Shown here: positions 1-8,374 of the stretch, in pieces
Numbering within the stretch: the stretch's first letter is position 1
How the letters are laid out: each line of letters opens with the position of its first letter
Origin: Antarcticimicrobium sediminis
GTDB taxonomy: Bacteria > Pseudomonadota > Alphaproteobacteria > Rhodobacterales > Rhodobacteraceae
NCBI RefSeq assembly: GCF_004348975.1
Contig: NZ_SMFP01000001.1
Span: forward strand, 194,701-258,700
Direction of reading: 5' to 3'
DNA: 64,000 bases
The notes under the pieces: generated by a model
Database searches by the model: none
What the model was told of the DNA's origin: nothing
The model's input: only the letters and a program-made list of their open reading frames with translations
Translations under genes and position numbers: made by a program

Positions 1-2
1 CG

Positions 3-224
3 GTGTCCGGTTTTGCCCTGCGTGGCGGTGTCGCCCTGCATTTCGATACCGAAGAGATCGTCTTTGCCCAGACCGGCGTGTTGCTTCATGTGCCCGGTCC
101 GACCCCGGAAACCTGCCACCGTATCCTGAGCTACCGCGAAAGCCGCCAGCTCCTGACCCGGCTTTGTGGTGGCAAATTCCGCGATCCCGTGGCGGTGCGA
201 CCTCCAAACTCTGGCCCCGACTAA
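3..224 (+). CDS. 3' end of an unrecognised protein, partial at the window edge
   Basis: An open frame runs from the window edge to a TAA just before the purF leader. It is probably the C-terminal 70 or so residues of a gene that starts outside the window; the GTG at position 3 need not be its start. The text (HFDTEEIVFAQTGVLLHVP and onward) is compatible with a folded domain, but I do not recognise the family. It is not CvpA, which often precedes purF. Confidence 0.35.
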   Translation: MSGFALRGGVALHFDTEEIVFAQTGVLLHVPGPTPETCHRILSYRESRQLLTRLCGGKFRDPVAVRPPNSGPD

Positions 225-306
225 GGGGGATCGCGCCCCACATCCTGTGCTGCGGCACTGCGCACCGGCCGAGATTGGCCAGAATCTGTGATCCTTTCGT
301 GACACT

Positions 307-332
307 CGCCCCACATCCCAGTATGTGGGGCG
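307..332. promoter_or_regulatory. Perfect 10-bp inverted repeat upstream of purF
   Basis: The arms CGCCCCACAT and ATGTGGGGCG are perfectly complementary around a 6-nt loop (CCCAGT). The element lies 33-48 bp before the possible purF starts. No T-run follows, so a factor-independent terminator is unlikely. It may be an operator or an mRNA leader structure; which one cannot be told from the sequence. Confidence 0.5.
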
Positions 333-379
333 GATATCGCCAACGGATATGGAGCTACCCTCCCGTGTCGACGCTGCAA

Positions 380-1837
380 ATGCCCCTCGCCCACCCGTTC
401 GATGACGACAAGCTGCATGAAGAATGCGGCGTATTTGGCGTTATCGGCGTACAGGACGCCGCCAATTTCGTCGCTCTCGGCCTGCATGCGTTACAGCATC
501 GCGGGCAAGAAGCTGGAGGAATCGTGTCCCACGATCCAGAGCAAGGGTTCAACTCGGCCCGCCGCTTTGGCTATGTGCGCGACAACTTCACCTCGACCGA
601 CATCATGGAAACCCTGCCCGGGCCGCTGGCCATCGGGCATGTGCGCTATTCCACCGCCGGATCAAAAGGCGCCGCGATCCGCGACGTGCAACCGTTCTTT
701 GGTGAATTCGCCATGGGCGGCGCGGCCATCGCCCATAACGGCAACATCACCAATGCCGACGCGCTGCGCCGCGAATTGATCGAGCGCGGCTCGATCTTTC
801 AGTCGAGTTCGGACAGCGAATGCATCATCCACCTGATGGCCCGCTCCCTGCAACGCGACATCCCCGAACGGATGGAGGATGCGCTGCGCCGGGTCGAGGG
901 GGCGTTCTCGATCGTCGCGATGACCCGCAGCCAGCTTATTGGCGTGCGCGATCCGCTGGGCGTGCGTCCTCTGGTGCTGGGACAGATCGGTGATGGCTGG
1001 GTGATCAGCTCCGAGACCTGCGCGCTCGACATCATCGGCGCCGATTTCGTGCGCGAGATCGAGCCGGGCGAAATGGTCGTCATCTCGACCGAGGGCGGGG
1101 TCGAAAGCCTGTTCCCCTTCCGCCGGCAAAAGCCACGGTTCTGCATCTTTGAACATGTCTACTTCTCGCGCCCCGACAGTATTCTGGGCGGGCGCAGCGT
1201 CTATGAGACCCGCGCTGCCATCGGTCGTGAACTGGCCAAGGAAAGCCCGGTTGATGCCGATCTGGTCTGTCCGGTGCCCGACAGCGGCACCCCGGCGGCA
1301 ATCGGCTTTAGCCAGGAATCCGGCATCCCCTATGCGATGGGGATCATCCGCAACCAGTATATGGGCCGGACCTTTATCGAGCCGACCGAGCAGATCCGCA
1401 ACATGGGCGTACGGCTGAAACTGAACGTCAACCGGGCCCTGATCCGCGGCAAGCGGGTGATCTTGGTGGATGATTCCGTCGTGCGCGGCACCACCAGCCG
1501 CAAGATCAAGGAAATGATCCTGGATGCCGGCGCCAAGGAAGTGCACTTTCGCATCGCCAGCCCGCCGACTGCTTGGCCCTGTTTCTATGGTGTCGACACG
1601 CCGCAGCGAGAAAAACTGCTCGCCGCGACGATGACCGAGGACGAGATGCGCGAGCACCTCTCCGTGGACAGTCTCAAGTTCATCTCGCTTGATGGGCTCT
1701 ATCGGGCTGTGGGCGAGGCAGAGGGGCGCAACGCCGCCTGCCCGCAATATTGCGATGCCTGCTTCTCGGGCGAGTACCCGGTGAAACCGACGGACATGAT
1801 CGACAAGGGTTTCGAGATGAAGCCCGCCGCCGAATAG
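380..1837 (+). CDS. purF: Amidophosphoribosyltransferase PurF
   Basis: PurF makes 5-phosphoribosylamine from PRPP and glutamine, the first committed step of purine synthesis, in the cytoplasm. The protein is 485 residues, normal for the family. The N-terminal glutaminase domain carries the nucleophile Cys in EECGVFG and the HALQHRGQEAGG signature. The C-terminal phosphoribosyltransferase domain has the PRPP loop VILVDDSVVRGTT. The ATG at 380 matches the usual family N-terminus. A GTG at 365, 10 bp after a GGAG, is an alternative that adds five residues. The open frame extends upstream to 164, but that part has no PurF character. Confidence 0.96.
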   Translation: MPLAHPFDDDKLHEECGVFGVIGVQDAANFVALGLHALQHRGQEAGGIVSHDPEQGFNSARRFGYVRDNFTSTDIMETLPGPLAIGHVRYSTAGSKGAAIRDVQPFFGEFAMGGAAIAHNGNITNADALRRELIERGSIFQSSSDSECIIHLMARSLQRDIPERMEDALRRVEGAFSIVAMTRSQLIGVRDPLGVRPLVLGQIGDGWVISSETCALDIIGADFVREIEPGEMVVISTEGGVESLFPFRRQKPRFCIFEHVYFSRPDSILGGRSVYETRAAIGRELAKESPVDADLVCPVPDSGTPAAIGFSQESGIPYAMGIIRNQYMGRTFIEPTEQIRNMGVRLKLNVNRALIRGKRVILVDDSVVRGTTSRKIKEMILDAGAKEVHFRIASPPTAWPCFYGVDTPQREKLLAATMTEDEMREHLSVDSLKFISLDGLYRAVGEAEGRNAACPQYCDACFSGEYPVKPTDMIDKGFEMKPAAE

Positions 1838-1851
1838 ACGGCCCCGCGGCC

Positions 1852-1890
1852 CGGCAGGTTCCTGCCGAGCCGCCCCTTGGGGGGCTTTCG
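1852..1890 (+). terminator. Hairpins after purF
   Basis: Directly after the purF stop, CGGCAGG and CCTGCCG pair over a 2-nt gap. A second stem (GCCCC/GGGGGCT) follows, ending in CTTTCG. The T-run is weak, so this is a probable rather than certain intrinsic terminator. Confidence 0.45.
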
Positions 1891-1977
1891 CCGCCCTTGG
1901 CAACCGGCTAGACCGGCCTCCGAGCTTTTCAACAAGACGGACATGCCCGCTCCCGGCGCGCCGCAAGGACACACCAC

Positions 1978-2250
1978 ATGACAAACGAACCCGACGCGGG
2001 GCAGACGCCCGCGACCGTGGCCGATCTGGCCACGACCCCGCAGGTATTGGACGACCACGAGATGACGCTGATCGGCCTTGTCGGCGGGGATCAGGGCTTT
2101 CGCGCCTTGGTCCGCCTGCGCGGCGGGCGGATCAAGCAGGTCACCCCCGGCACGCAGATCGCCTGGGGCCGGGTCGTGGCGATCGATGAAAAAGGGATCC
2201 TGTTCCAGCGCAACGGCGAAACCCGCCGGATCACCCTGCCGGGTAGCTAG
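1978..2250 (+). CDS. Small PilP/GspC-like protein
   Basis: A 90-residue protein with a polar N-terminus. Its C-terminal half (LRGGRIKQVTPGTQIAWGRVVAIDEKG, shown in part) reads like the HR/PilP-type beta domain found in type II secretion and type IV pilus proteins. No signal peptide or membrane anchor is visible, so it may be a lone cytosolic domain. It stands alone between purF and the convergent DUF498 gene. The family assignment is from sequence feel only. Confidence 0.6.
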   Translation: MTNEPDAGQTPATVADLATTPQVLDDHEMTLIGLVGGDQGFRALVRLRGGRIKQVTPGTQIAWGRVVAIDEKGILFQRNGETRRITLPGS

Positions 2251-2295
2251 GGCGCGGCGGTTTAGCAGGCGCAGCGACTTCGTCCGTCCCCGTCA

Positions 2296-2649
2296 TCAGA
2301 CCGGCAGCATCGCCAGCGCGATGCGCCGCCCCTCGGACAGCAGTACGTTATAGGTCCGACACGCGGCAGGAGAGGCCATCACCTCGACCCCCATACAGGC
2401 CGCCTCCAGCGCCCTGCGCAGGGGGGCTGGGATATGGGCAATCTCTGCCCCGGTTCCGATGAAAACAACGTCCACCGTCCCTGCGAGCGCCAGCAGCGCG
2501 GCGCTATCGTCATAGCCCGCCCAAGGCGTTGTTCCCGTGGGCCCGGTCAGAACCGCGCCCTCATGAACCTCGTTCCCGATGCGAAAGAACCCGGGGCCAT
2601 AGCCCGCGATCGGAACCGCGTTGTTGAAAACCACTTCGTTCAGGCGCAT
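2296..2649 (-). CDS. DUF498/Mth938-domain protein
   Basis: A 117-residue protein of the Mth938 family (relatives of mitochondrial NDUFAF3). Family marks are the N-terminal YGPGFFRIGNEVHEG, the central VDVVFIGTGAEIAHIP and the C-terminal ACRTYNVLLSEGRRIALAMLPV pattern. The gene lies 52 bp after secF on the same strand and is probably the last gene of the yajC-secDF operon, an arrangement common in alphaproteobacteria. Its molecular role is unknown. Confidence 0.85.
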   Translation of the reverse strand: MRLNEVVFNNAVPIAGYGPGFFRIGNEVHEGAVLTGPTGTTPWAGYDDSAALLALAGTVDVVFIGTGAEIAHIPAPLRRALEAACMGVEVMASPAACRTYNVLLSEGRRIALAMLPV

Positions 2650-2701
2650 CTCTCACTCCCAAGGTGGCCGCCCCGGCAGGACCGGGGACAGCACCAATAT
2701 A

Positions 2702-3670
2702 TCAGGCGTCGACGTTGGCGAACTGGTTTCCGGTGGTATTGTCGGGTTTGGACCAGTCGCGTTTGACCCCGAGATACAACAGGATCGCTGAGGCCACGAA
2801 GATCGAGGAATAGGTCCCAACGATCACACCCCAGATCATAGCAAAGACAAAGCCGCGGATCACGTCCCCGCCCAGAACAAAAAGCGCGATCAGCGCCAGA
2901 AGCGTGGTGACCGAGGTCATCAAGGTCCGGCTCAGCGTCTCGTTGATGGACAGGTTCAAAATATCCTTCAGCGGCATTTTCTTGTACTTGCGAAGATTCT
3001 CGCGGACCCGGTCGAACACCACAACCGTGTCGTTCAGAGAATAGCCGACAATGGTCAACAGCGCCGCGATGATCGCCAGATCAAATTTGATCTGAAGTTC
3101 GGAAAAGATGCCGATGGTTAGCAACACATCATGGACCAAGGCCACCACAGCGCCCAGTGCGAACTGCCATTCAAACCGCAGCCAGATATAGATCAGCACC
3201 GCGCCGATGGCCAGGACCACCGCGAGAACAGCAGTCTGCACCAGCTCGCCCGAGACCTTGGGGCCCACCGATTCGACCGAGACGAACTTGATGTCGGGCA
3301 GCACGGATTGCAGCGCCACCTCGACGGACTGGATGGTATCGGCGTTGATCGATTCCTGCTCGTCCTGTGCCTGAATACGGACCATCGCCACATGCTGATC
3401 GTCGCGAAAGCCGGGGTCGAACACTTCGGAAATGACCACATCGCCCAAGCCCAGCGGCGTGATAGCGTCCCGATAGACCCCGATATCAACCGCGGTCGTG
3501 CTTTCGGTGCGGATGGTGGTGCCACCGCGAAAGTCGATACCATAGCTCAGCCCGCGCACCATGAAGGAGCCGAAGGCCACCAGCATCAGCACGGCGGACA
3601 GACCCAGCCAGAGCTTCCACCGGCTGAAGAAATCGAACGAGGTCTGCTCGGGAACCAGTCGCAATCGCAT
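2702..3670 (-). CDS. secF: Protein translocase subunit SecF
   Basis: SecF works with SecD in the inner membrane, using the proton gradient to help pull proteins out of the Sec channel. The protein has 322 residues. An N-terminal membrane segment is followed by the YGIDFRGGTTI motif, a periplasmic P4 domain, and five further membrane helices with the SecF pattern GYSLNDTVVVFDRVREN. One base separates it from the upstream secD stop, so the two are very likely translated together. Confidence 0.96.
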   Translation of the reverse strand: MRLRLVPEQTSFDFFSRWKLWLGLSAVLMLVAFGSFMVRGLSYGIDFRGGTTIRTESTTAVDIGVYRDAITPLGLGDVVISEVFDPGFRDDQHVAMVRIQAQDEQESINADTIQSVEVALQSVLPDIKFVSVESVGPKVSGELVQTAVLAVVLAIGAVLIYIWLRFEWQFALGAVVALVHDVLLTIGIFSELQIKFDLAIIAALLTIVGYSLNDTVVVFDRVRENLRKYKKMPLKDILNLSINETLSRTLMTSVTTLLALIALFVLGGDVIRGFVFAMIWGVIVGTYSSIFVASAILLYLGVKRDWSKPDNTTGNQFANVDA

Positions 3671-3671
3671 G

Positions 3672-5333
3672 TTATACCTCGATCGTTTTAGGGCGGCGGC
3701 GTTCGAACCACATCACGATCAGCAGCCGGGTCACGTAAATCGCCGTAAAGACCGACGTGAGCAGACCCAGACCCAGCGTGATCGCGAAACCGCGCACGGG
3801 GCCGGAACCGATCGCGAACAGGATCACGGCGGTGATGAAGGTGGTGATATTGGCGTCAAGAATCGCGCTCAACGCCTTTTCATAGCCAAGATCAATGGCC
3901 CGCGCGGGGCCCTTGGCGGTCTTCAGTTCTTCGCGGATCCGCTCAAAAATCAGCACGTTGGCGTCCACCGCCATACCGACGGTCAACACGATCCCGGCGA
4001 TCCCCGGCAGGGTCAGCGTGGCTCCGATCAGCGACAGCATCCCGAAGATCATCGCGATGTTCAGGATCAGCGCGATATTGGCGAACAGCCCAAACAGACC
4101 ATAGCTCAGAAACATGAAGACCAGTACGCCGGCAAAAGCCACCCCGGTGGCCACCTTGCCAGCCTCGATGCTGTCGGCGCCCAATTCCGGGCCGATGGTC
4201 CGTTCTTCAAGAAATTCGAGCCCCGCCGGCAGCGCACCAGCGCGCAGCAGAACCGCCAGATTGGTGCTTTCCTCGACCGAGAAGTTGCCGGTGATAATGC
4301 CGGAGCCGCCGGGGATATAGCTTTGGATCACCGGGGCGCTGATCACCTCGTCATCCAGCACGATGGCGAAGGGCGAGCCGATATTGTCGCGGGTGTAATC
4401 GCCGAACTTGCGCGCGCCGGTGGTGTCAAAGCGGAAGCTGACAGCAGGGCGACCGTTCTGATCGAAACTGGGCTGGGCGTCGACCAGTTCATCGCCGGTG
4501 ACAACAGGGGCGGTTTCAACCGTATAAAACACCCCCTCCTGATCCAGCGAGGGCAGGATTTCGTTGCCCAACCCGGGATTGTCATCCGCGCTGGAGCCGC
4601 GCCCCACGACCGGACGGAAGGTCAGCTGCGCGGTGGTGCCGATGATCGCCTTGAGTTCGGCGGCGCTGCCGATGCCGGGCACCTGAATCAGGATACGGTC
4701 GGTGCCTTGACGTTGGATCGTGGGCTCACGGGTGCCAACCTCGTCGATGCGGCGGCGCACGATTTCGAGTGCCTGCTTCACGGTGCGATCATCAGAGGCA
4801 AGCTTTTCGGCATCCGACAGCGTCACGATAATGTCACTGCTGTCACCGCGAACCGTGATATCGGATGAGCCTGTGCCGCTAAGAGATTGAATAGGCCGGG
4901 ACAATCCGCGCACCAATTCCAGCGCGCGATCCATATTCTCGGGCTTGCTGATGCGGATACGCAGCGCGTTCGGGGCGGACGGCTGCAGACGGATGGTGCC
5001 GATGGTGGCGCGTTCGGGGCGCAGGACGTCGCGGATTTCAGGCCACATGGCCTGCATCCGGCTTTCATAGACGTCTGCGACCTGAACCTCGGCCAGAAGA
5101 TGCGCACCGCCGCGCAGGTCAAGCCCCAGATTGACCAGCGACGAGGGCAGGAAGCCCGGCCATTTGGCCGCCTGCGCCTCAAGCTCCGGGGTCGTCATCC
5201 CGGATTCGATCACGCTGCGGGCATCGTTGGACTGCTCGACACGGGTGTAGAAGGTATTCGGCAACGCCAGCAACAGGCCAACACCGCAGAGCGCCCAGAT
5301 CAGCACCCGCTTCCAAAGATCGAAATGAAGCAT
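3672..5333 (-). CDS. secD: Protein translocase subunit SecD
   Basis: SecD is the larger partner of SecF. It is 553 residues, with one N-terminal membrane helix, the LGLDLRGGAHLL signature, the large P1 periplasmic domain, and a C-terminal block of five helices containing GMAVDANVLIFERIREE. It sits between yajC (34 bp upstream) and secF (1 bp downstream), the standard operon order. Confidence 0.96.
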   Translation of the reverse strand: MLHFDLWKRVLIWALCGVGLLLALPNTFYTRVEQSNDARSVIESGMTTPELEAQAAKWPGFLPSSLVNLGLDLRGGAHLLAEVQVADVYESRMQAMWPEIRDVLRPERATIGTIRLQPSAPNALRIRISKPENMDRALELVRGLSRPIQSLSGTGSSDITVRGDSSDIIVTLSDAEKLASDDRTVKQALEIVRRRIDEVGTREPTIQRQGTDRILIQVPGIGSAAELKAIIGTTAQLTFRPVVGRGSSADDNPGLGNEILPSLDQEGVFYTVETAPVVTGDELVDAQPSFDQNGRPAVSFRFDTTGARKFGDYTRDNIGSPFAIVLDDEVISAPVIQSYIPGGSGIITGNFSVEESTNLAVLLRAGALPAGLEFLEERTIGPELGADSIEAGKVATGVAFAGVLVFMFLSYGLFGLFANIALILNIAMIFGMLSLIGATLTLPGIAGIVLTVGMAVDANVLIFERIREELKTAKGPARAIDLGYEKALSAILDANITTFITAVILFAIGSGPVRGFAITLGLGLLTSVFTAIYVTRLLIVMWFERRRPKTIEV

Positions 5334-5367
5334 CTTCCAGCCTTTTCAGTAGGTTAAAGGGCCAGAC

Positions 5368-5652
5368 TTATTTCGCCGGTTCGGTTTTGCTGATGATCTG
5401 GGCGATGGTCGATTGAACCACGCGCACCTTGACGCCCTCGGCAAGTTCGACTTCGATCTCGTTGTCGTCCTTGACCTTGCTGACCTTGCCAATCAGCCCA
5501 CCTTGCGTCACCACCTGATCGCCACGGCGCAGCGCGCTGACCATGGCCTGATGGTCCTTGACCTTTTTCTGCTGCGGACGGATCAGCAGGAAATACATGA
5601 TCGCGAAGATCAGGATGAGCGGAAGAAACTGGCCGATTGCGCCTATGTCCAT
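5368..5652 (-). CDS. yajC: Preprotein translocase subunit YajC
   Basis: A 94-residue, single-pass membrane protein that joins the SecDF complex. The helix LPLILIFAIMYFLLIRPQQK and the following VKDHQAMVSALRRGDQVVTQGG are diagnostic. It is the first gene of the yajC-secD-secF operon and is divergent from serS. Confidence 0.95.
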   Translation of the reverse strand: MDIGAIGQFLPLILIFAIMYFLLIRPQQKKVKDHQAMVSALRRGDQVVTQGGLIGKVSKVKDDNEIEVELAEGVKVRVVQSTIAQIISKTEPAK

Positions 5653-6168
5653 GGGGGTATCCTTTGGTCTGAATAAGGCGGGGCGACCCCGCGGATTGCC
5701 GGGAACCTATGCGCAGACCGGGGGCTTTGCAAGGTAACGAATTGGGGAGTTTCCGGGCTGTTTTGTACAGCCCAGACCGGGCTTCACGGCACCGGATTCG
5801 CCAGTTTGGGGAGTTGCAGCGGCGTTTTGTGCGGTTTGGTTGGATTTGCGCTGATCTGACGCGATGCGCAACGCCCCAAGGTGCGGCAACACGCCCCTCT
5901 CCCCCATAAGGGCGCCGACGACGTTGGCAAGAAGCTCGCGCGGCGCAAGGAGAAAGCGGCAATCTGGATTCCCCCCGAACATTCGGTCTTCGCGAATGCC
6001 CCCATCCCTTGGGGGGATGGATGGGGGGCTGCGCGGCATGGCCGCGCTGGTCTGTCGAACGACGGATTGGAAAGCCCCCTACTCCGGGCTGCGCAGAGAT
6101 GTTTCCCCTGCCCGCGCTTTGCGGCATAACGCGAACCAAACGATTCACACCTTTTGAGGGACCACCCC
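5653..6168. other. Intergenic region between yajC and serS, with a degenerate direct repeat
   Basis: 516 bp with no convincing gene. Two 25-bp copies of a repeat starting TTGGGGAGTT and ending GTTTTGT lie at 5742-5766 and 5805-5829 and agree at about 20 positions. A 110-codon frame on the minus strand (5707-6039) has no recognisable protein character. The region must hold the divergent promoters of yajC and serS, but no clear -35/-10 pair stands out. Confidence 0.5.
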
Positions 6169-7461
6169 ATGCATGACATCCGCGCCATCCGCGAAAACCC
6201 GCAGGCGTTCGACGCCGCCCTCGCCCGCCGGGGAGATGCGCCGGTGTCCTCCGAGCTGTTGGCGCTGGACGAGGCGCGGCGCGCCAAGATCCTTGCCGCC
6301 GAAACCGCGCAGGCGGAGCAGAACAAGGCCTCCAAGGCAATCGGGGCGGCCAAGGCCAAGGGCGACGAGGCCGAGTTCGAGCGGCTGCGCGCCGCCGTGG
6401 CCGAGAAGAAGGCCGAGGTCGCTGCGATGCAGACCGAGGCCAAGGAGTTGGACGCACAGCTGACCGACAAGCTGGCGCGCCTGCCGAACCAGCCAGCCGA
6501 CGATGTGCCCGATGGTGCGGACGAGGCCGACAATGTTGAGGTGAGCCGCTGGGGCACCCCGCGCGATCTGGATTTCGCGCCGAAAGAGCATTTCGAGATC
6601 GAAGGCGTGATCCCGGGGATGGATTTCGAGACCGGCGTCAAGATCAGCGGCGCGCGTTTCGTGGTGCTGCGTGGCGCGGTGGCGCGGATTCACCGGGCGC
6701 TGGCGCAATTCATGCTCGACACCCATGTGGACGAAAACGGGCTGACCGAAACCCAGACCCCGGTTCTGGTGCGTGACGAAGCGATGTATGGCACCGACAA
6801 GCTGCCGAAATTCGGCGAGGACAGCTATCAGACCACAAACGGCTGGTGGCTGATTCCCACATCGGAAGTGCCGCTGACCTATTCCGTGGCGGGCGAGATT
6901 CTGGACGCCGCGACGCTGCCGATCCGCATGACCGCGCATACGGTTTGTTTCCGCAGCGAGGCGGGCAGCGCCGGCAAGGATACCTCGGGGATGTTGCGCC
7001 AGCACCAGTTCGAAAAGGTCGAGATGGTGTCGATCACCCACCCTGATGAGAGCGACGCGGAGCAAAAACGCATGCTGCGCTGCGCCGAGGGGCTGCTGGA
7101 AAAACTGGGGGTGCCCTATCGCACCATCATCCTGTGCACCGGCGACATGGGGTTTGGCGCCCGGCGCACCTTTGACATCGAGGCCTGGTTGCCCGGGCAG
7201 GACACCTATCGCGAAATTTCCAGCGTCTCGACCACCGGCGCGTTTCAGGCCCGGCGGATGAACGCGCGGTTCCGTCCCGAGGGCGGTGGCAAGCCAGAGT
7301 TCGTGCATACGCTGAACGGCTCGGGGCTGGCGGTGGGGCGTTGCCTGATCGCGGTGCTGGAAAACGGGCAGAACGCCGATGGTTCGGTCACCCTGCCCGA
7401 GGTGCTGGCGCCCTATCTGGGCGGCAAGACGTTGCTGGGCGCCGACGGCACGCTGACCTGA
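6169..7461 (+). CDS. serS: Serine--tRNA ligase
   Basis: SerRS charges tRNA-Ser. It is 430 residues. The N-terminal long coiled-coil arm (about residues 25-110, rich in Ala, Glu and Lys) grips the tRNA. The class II catalytic core follows, with motif 2 ([21 protein letters not shown]) and motif 3 ([17 protein letters not shown]). The start ATG at 6169 follows a GAGG at 6156-6159 and matches the family N-terminus [11 protein letters not shown]. The open frame begins 15 bp earlier. Confidence 0.96.
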   Translation: MHDIRAIRENPQAFDAALARRGDAPVSSELLALDEARRAKILAAETAQAEQNKASKAIGAAKAKGDEAEFERLRAAVAEKKAEVAAMQTEAKELDAQLTDKLARLPNQPADDVPDGADEADNVEVSRWGTPRDLDFAPKEHFEIEGVIPGMDFETGVKISGARFVVLRGAVARIHRALAQFMLDTHVDENGLTETQTPVLVRDEAMYGTDKLPKFGEDSYQTTNGWWLIPTSEVPLTYSVAGEILDAATLPIRMTAHTVCFRSEAGSAGKDTSGMLRQHQFEKVEMVSITHPDESDAEQKRMLRCAEGLLEKLGVPYRTIILCTGDMGFGARRTFDIEAWLPGQDTYREISSVSTTGAFQARRMNARFRPEGGGKPEFVHTLNGSGLAVGRCLIAVLENGQNADGSVTLPEVLAPYLGGKTLLGADGTLT

Positions 7462-7513
7462 CCCCATCGGCCGCGCGCTGTCGCGGCCGGGGATTGGCCC
7501 TGTTTCTGTATTG

Positions 7514-7544
7514 CCCGGCGTATTCCCTATGCGCCGGGTTTTTT
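7514..7544 (+). terminator. Intrinsic terminator of serS
   Basis: The stem CCCGGCG/CGCCGGG (7 bp, 11-nt loop) is followed directly by six T, a textbook factor-independent terminator about 50 bp after serS. A second 8-bp inverted repeat (CGGCCGCG/CGCGGCCG, 7468-7489) lies just upstream. Confidence 0.8.
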
Positions 7545-7559
7545 ATGCGCCGGGTTTTT
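7528..7559 (+). repeat. Tandem 16-bp duplication of the terminator 3' arm
   Basis: TATGCGCCGGGTTTTT occurs twice, head to tail, with no mismatch. It copies the 3' arm and T-run of the serS terminator, so either copy could close the stem. This is a recent local duplication. Confidence 0.85.
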
Positions 7560-7594
7560 ATGCCAAGCGCGAAGATTGGGCGTTGGGACAGAGA

Positions 7595-8188
7595 TCAGGC
7601 AGATTTCTTCTTCTTGCCCTTCTTGGGCTTTTTGTCTTTCAGCTTGGCTTCTTTCGCCTTGAGCTTGACCTTTTTCGCCTTGGCCTTGGCCTTTTTCTTG
7701 GCCTTCTCGAATTCCTCGGTCAAAAGCGCGGCCAATTTCTTGGACTTTTCCGCCTTGGCCTTGGCCTTGGCCTTTTTGCTGGCGCGGATATCGGCCTCGG
7801 TCTCGGCCGGTTTGGCCTGCCCAGCTTTGGAGAGGACCACAGGCGCGGTGACAGCGGGGCGGCGCGGGGCGCGCTTGGCTGATGATTTGCGCGGTGGAAT
7901 CGGTTTCGCCAGCGCGGTGCCGACCGGCTTCGCGGGCACCGAAGCGGCGGGTTTGGCGACAGGTTTGGCCGCGGGTGTCGCAGTGGTCGTCGCTGCGGGT
8001 GTGGCGCCGGAAACCGCAGCCTTGGCCGCCGCGATCAGCGCCTTGGCCCGAGCCGGGCCAATGGTGCGCACCGCAAGCAAATCCGCCGGTGTGGCCGCGG
8101 CCAAGGCTTCGGGCGTTGAGATGGCATGCTCGCTCAGAGCATGGGCAAGCGCGGGGCCGATACCGCGGATGTCGGTGAGCTGGGTCAT
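7595..8188 (-). CDS. Helix-hairpin-helix protein with a lysine/alanine-rich tail
   Basis: 197 residues. The first 55 or so form a helix-hairpin-helix domain (IRGIGPALAHALSEH and IGPARAKALIAAAK), a fold that binds DNA without sequence preference. An Ala/Pro/Thr-rich linker follows. The last 70 residues are almost only Lys, Ala and Glu (for example KKAKAKAKAEKSKKLAALL), like histone H1 or HU-tail proteins. A role in DNA packing or binding is inferred. Low complexity makes homology searches unreliable here. Confidence 0.75.
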   Translation of the reverse strand: MTQLTDIRGIGPALAHALSEHAISTPEALAAATPADLLAVRTIGPARAKALIAAAKAAVSGATPAATTTATPAAKPVAKPAASVPAKPVGTALAKPIPPRKSSAKRAPRRPAVTAPVVLSKAGQAKPAETEADIRASKKAKAKAKAEKSKKLAALLTEEFEKAKKKAKAKAKKVKLKAKEAKLKDKKPKKGKKKKSA

Positions 8189-8220
8189 TTTTTATCCTTC
8201 TGTCTACCGGGCGGTGTGAG

Positions 8221-8256
8221 GGCTGCCCCCCCCCGCCGGGGCGGGCGCTGGCAGCC
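8221..8256 (-). terminator. Inverted repeat downstream of the desaturase gene
   Basis: Outer arms GGCTGCC/GGCAGCC enclose a C-rich/G-rich inner stem. It lies after the 3' end of the desaturase gene on the minus strand and before the start of the HhH gene. It is a plausible terminator without a clear T-run. Confidence 0.35.
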
Positions 8257-8374
8257 GCGCGCGGGCCGTCACCTGATCGTACACGTAAAAGTACAACGAG
8301 AAGTATCCTGCCAAGGGTGTGGCGGGAATTCAACGGCGATCTGCGGTGATCGGGTCAGCCAGAGGTCGAGCCGC

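Noticed and set aside
164-379. N-terminal extension of PurF in the open frame
   Set aside because: It has no family character, covers the hairpin at 307-332, and the usual PurF start is at 380 (or 365).
662-1984. 440-codon minus-strand frame
   Set aside because: Antisense shadow of purF.
5707-6039. 110-codon minus-strand frame upstream of serS
   Set aside because: Compositionally like random GC-rich sequence, no recognisable domain and no ribosome site.
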